A stretch of 7,518 nt of DNA, from the NCBI GenBank assembly GCA_024640445.1, contig JAHEEZ010000182.1:1-7518 (forward strand), given 5' to 3'. Positions 7,061-7,518 of this stretch are shown piece after piece; within the stretch, counting starts at the first letter, position 1, and each line of letters opens with the position of its first letter. The notes below the pieces were generated by a model, which ran no database searches, was not told where the DNA came from, and saw nothing but the letters and a program-made list of their open reading frames with translations. The position numbers and the translations under genes are program-made. The stretch is from Acidobacteriota bacterium (GTDB lineage: Bacteria > Acidobacteriota > Blastocatellia > Pyrinomonadales > Pyrinomonadaceae).

Positions 7061-7235
7061 ATTCGCCTCCTACGGAGACGGTCCGCATTTAACGTCTGGA
7101 TTCTACAGACATTGGGCTCCTACGGAGCCGTCGGCTCGTTTCGCGCACGGCGGTGCTACAGACATTGGGCCCCTAACGGGGCCCGGGATTTTGTATTGAA
7201 TTCGGATTCTACAGACATTGGGCTCCTACGGAGCC
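7061..7235 (-). repeat. REP-like hairpin repeats, 4 diverged copies, inverted relative to the left array
   Basis: Copies 2-4 consist of the tag CTACAGACATT followed by a hairpin. Copy 2 has its tag at 7103-7113 and GGCTCC-TAC-GGAGCC at 7115-7129. Copy 3 has its tag at 7156-7166 and the 7-bp stem GGGCCCC-TAAC-GGGGCCC at 7167-7184. Copy 4 has its tag at 7209-7219 and GGCTCC-TAC-GGAGCC at 7221-7235. Copy 1 is decayed: only ACATT (7060-7064) of the tag remains, and its stem (7065-7079) has one A-C mismatch. Stem changes are compensatory: T-A to C-G between copies 2 and 3, and C-G to G-C relative to the left array. The hairpin itself, beyond the raw sequence, is therefore conserved. Spacing is irregular (about 51-56 bp), unlike the left array. 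Confidence 0.92.
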
Positions 7236-7250
7236 AAGAACATTGAGCTA

Positions 7251-7299
7251 GATCCCTGATACCTGATCCTTGATCGCTGACAACTGATCCGTGATCCAT
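7251..7299 (+). repeat. Degenerate 7-bp-period array, consensus GATCCCT, 7 units
   Basis: The units are GATCCCT, GATACCT, GATCCTT, GATCGCT, GACAACT, GATCCGT and GATCCAT, with no length change between them. Five contain GATC. The array lies between the last hairpin repeat and the methyltransferase stop codon at 7310. It has the same period as the AGGAGAC array at 41-96 but a different sequence and much more divergence. Confidence 0.85.
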
Positions 7300-7309
7300 G
7301 AAACCCGCC

Positions 7310-7518
7310 TCAGTCCGCGACGCCCCGGTATTTGAATGAACCGAATTTCGGGCCTTCTGAATATCCGGTCTCTATCTCTCTGATATTGAATCCTCCTTGA
7401 GTGATACACTCCGGAATGTTCCGGTTCAGATTGCAGCCGCCGGAAACCTTCTTCCAGACCGGGTTGAGCCTTTCCTGCCACCTTCGAACATTTTCATCCG
7501 GCGCTTCGCCGTGTTCAC
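7310..7518 (-). CDS. Class I SAM-dependent methyltransferase, C-terminal fragment cut by the window edge
   Basis: A minus-strand frame stays open from the right edge to TGA at 7312-7310 and gives 68 residues. They begin EHGEAPDENVRRWQERLNP, continue WKKVSGGCNLNR (21-32) and end in GGFNIREIETGY (41-52), EGPKFGSFKYRGVAD. This matches the C-terminal region of UbiE/METTL7-like methyltransferases: an EHG after the last core strand, a WQ..L.P.W helix, the GGC-L-R segment, then a GF..... strand and a closing Y.G.A strand. The SAM-binding motifs lie outside the window, so activity and substrate (lipid, quinone or thiol methylation are family options) cannot be judged. The stop is 10 bases from the degenerate heptamer array, and no terminator hairpin is visible between them. 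Confidence 0.78.
   Translation of the reverse strand, partial: EHGEAPDENVRRWQERLNPVWKKVSGGCNLNRNIPECITQGGFNIREIETGYSEGPKFGSFKYRGVAD

Larger units (their letters stand above)
6372..7235. mobile_element. RAYT/REPIN-like unit: Y1 transposase gene between inverted REP-like hairpins
   Basis: The transposase gene (6586-7047) is bracketed by repeats sharing the tag TGTCTGTAG, reading rightward on the left flank and leftward on the right. In known RAYT systems (for example TnpA_REP of enterobacteria) REP hairpins with GTAG flank the gene and are scattered through the genome as a non-autonomous family. The arrangement fits that model. Exact ends, target site and genome-wide copies cannot be judged from one window. 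Confidence 0.65.

Noticed and set aside
7248..7481. Minus-strand 77-codon open frame
   Set aside because: It runs through the degenerate heptamer array and has no recognisable motif, while the neighbouring frame encodes a methyltransferase C-terminus.

Overview
This is a chromosomal window of moderately high G+C. It carries housekeeping and transport genes, with two small mobile-looking units set among them. The codon-biased G+C-rich core genes, a free-standing four-helix-bundle (S23/IVP) gene between heptamer repeats, MacB-type permeases in tandem, and a Y1 transposase among GGCTCC/GGAGCC hairpins together suggest an environmental bacterium, perhaps an Acidobacteriota of the Blastocatellia type. 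That assignment is an impression from gene style and was not tested.

Layout, left to right. (1) Bases 1-39 may be the last codons of an upstream gene. (2) Bases 41-618 form a compact unit: an (AGGAGAC) heptamer array, a small A+T-rich four-helix-bundle protein gene (215-577), then the same heptamer in reverse complement (GTCTCCT). The right array stops 7 bases before the next start codon. (3) Bases 626-2200 encode an NAD(P)-dependent aldehyde dehydrogenase with an unusual C-terminal tail. (4) On the minus strand, ending 1 base from the dehydrogenase stop, lies a CPA2-type cation/proton antiporter (2202-3428). (5) A tRNA-Met(CAU) gene sits in the next gap with its own sigma70-like promoter and a clear Rho-independent terminator. 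(6) Two MacB/FtsX-type ABC permeases (3760-5028 and 5029-6306) are joined TAA-ATG and are surely cotranscribed; their ATPase is not in the window. (7) Bases 6376-7235 hold an IS200-like Y1 (HUH) transposase flanked by REP-like hairpin repeats. There are three identical left copies and four diverged right copies in inverted orientation, as in RAYT/REPIN systems. (8) A degenerate 7-bp-period array (7251-7299) follows. (9) The C-terminus of a class I SAM-dependent methyltransferase (minus strand, 7310-7518) runs off the right edge.

The dehydrogenase, antiporter, tRNA and permeases show no common pathway. The most interesting content is the non-coding architecture: two different protein-plus-repeat units, and two heptamer arrays with the same 7-bp period at opposite ends of the window. 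No stretch over 300 bases lacks both a gene and a described repeat or RNA.
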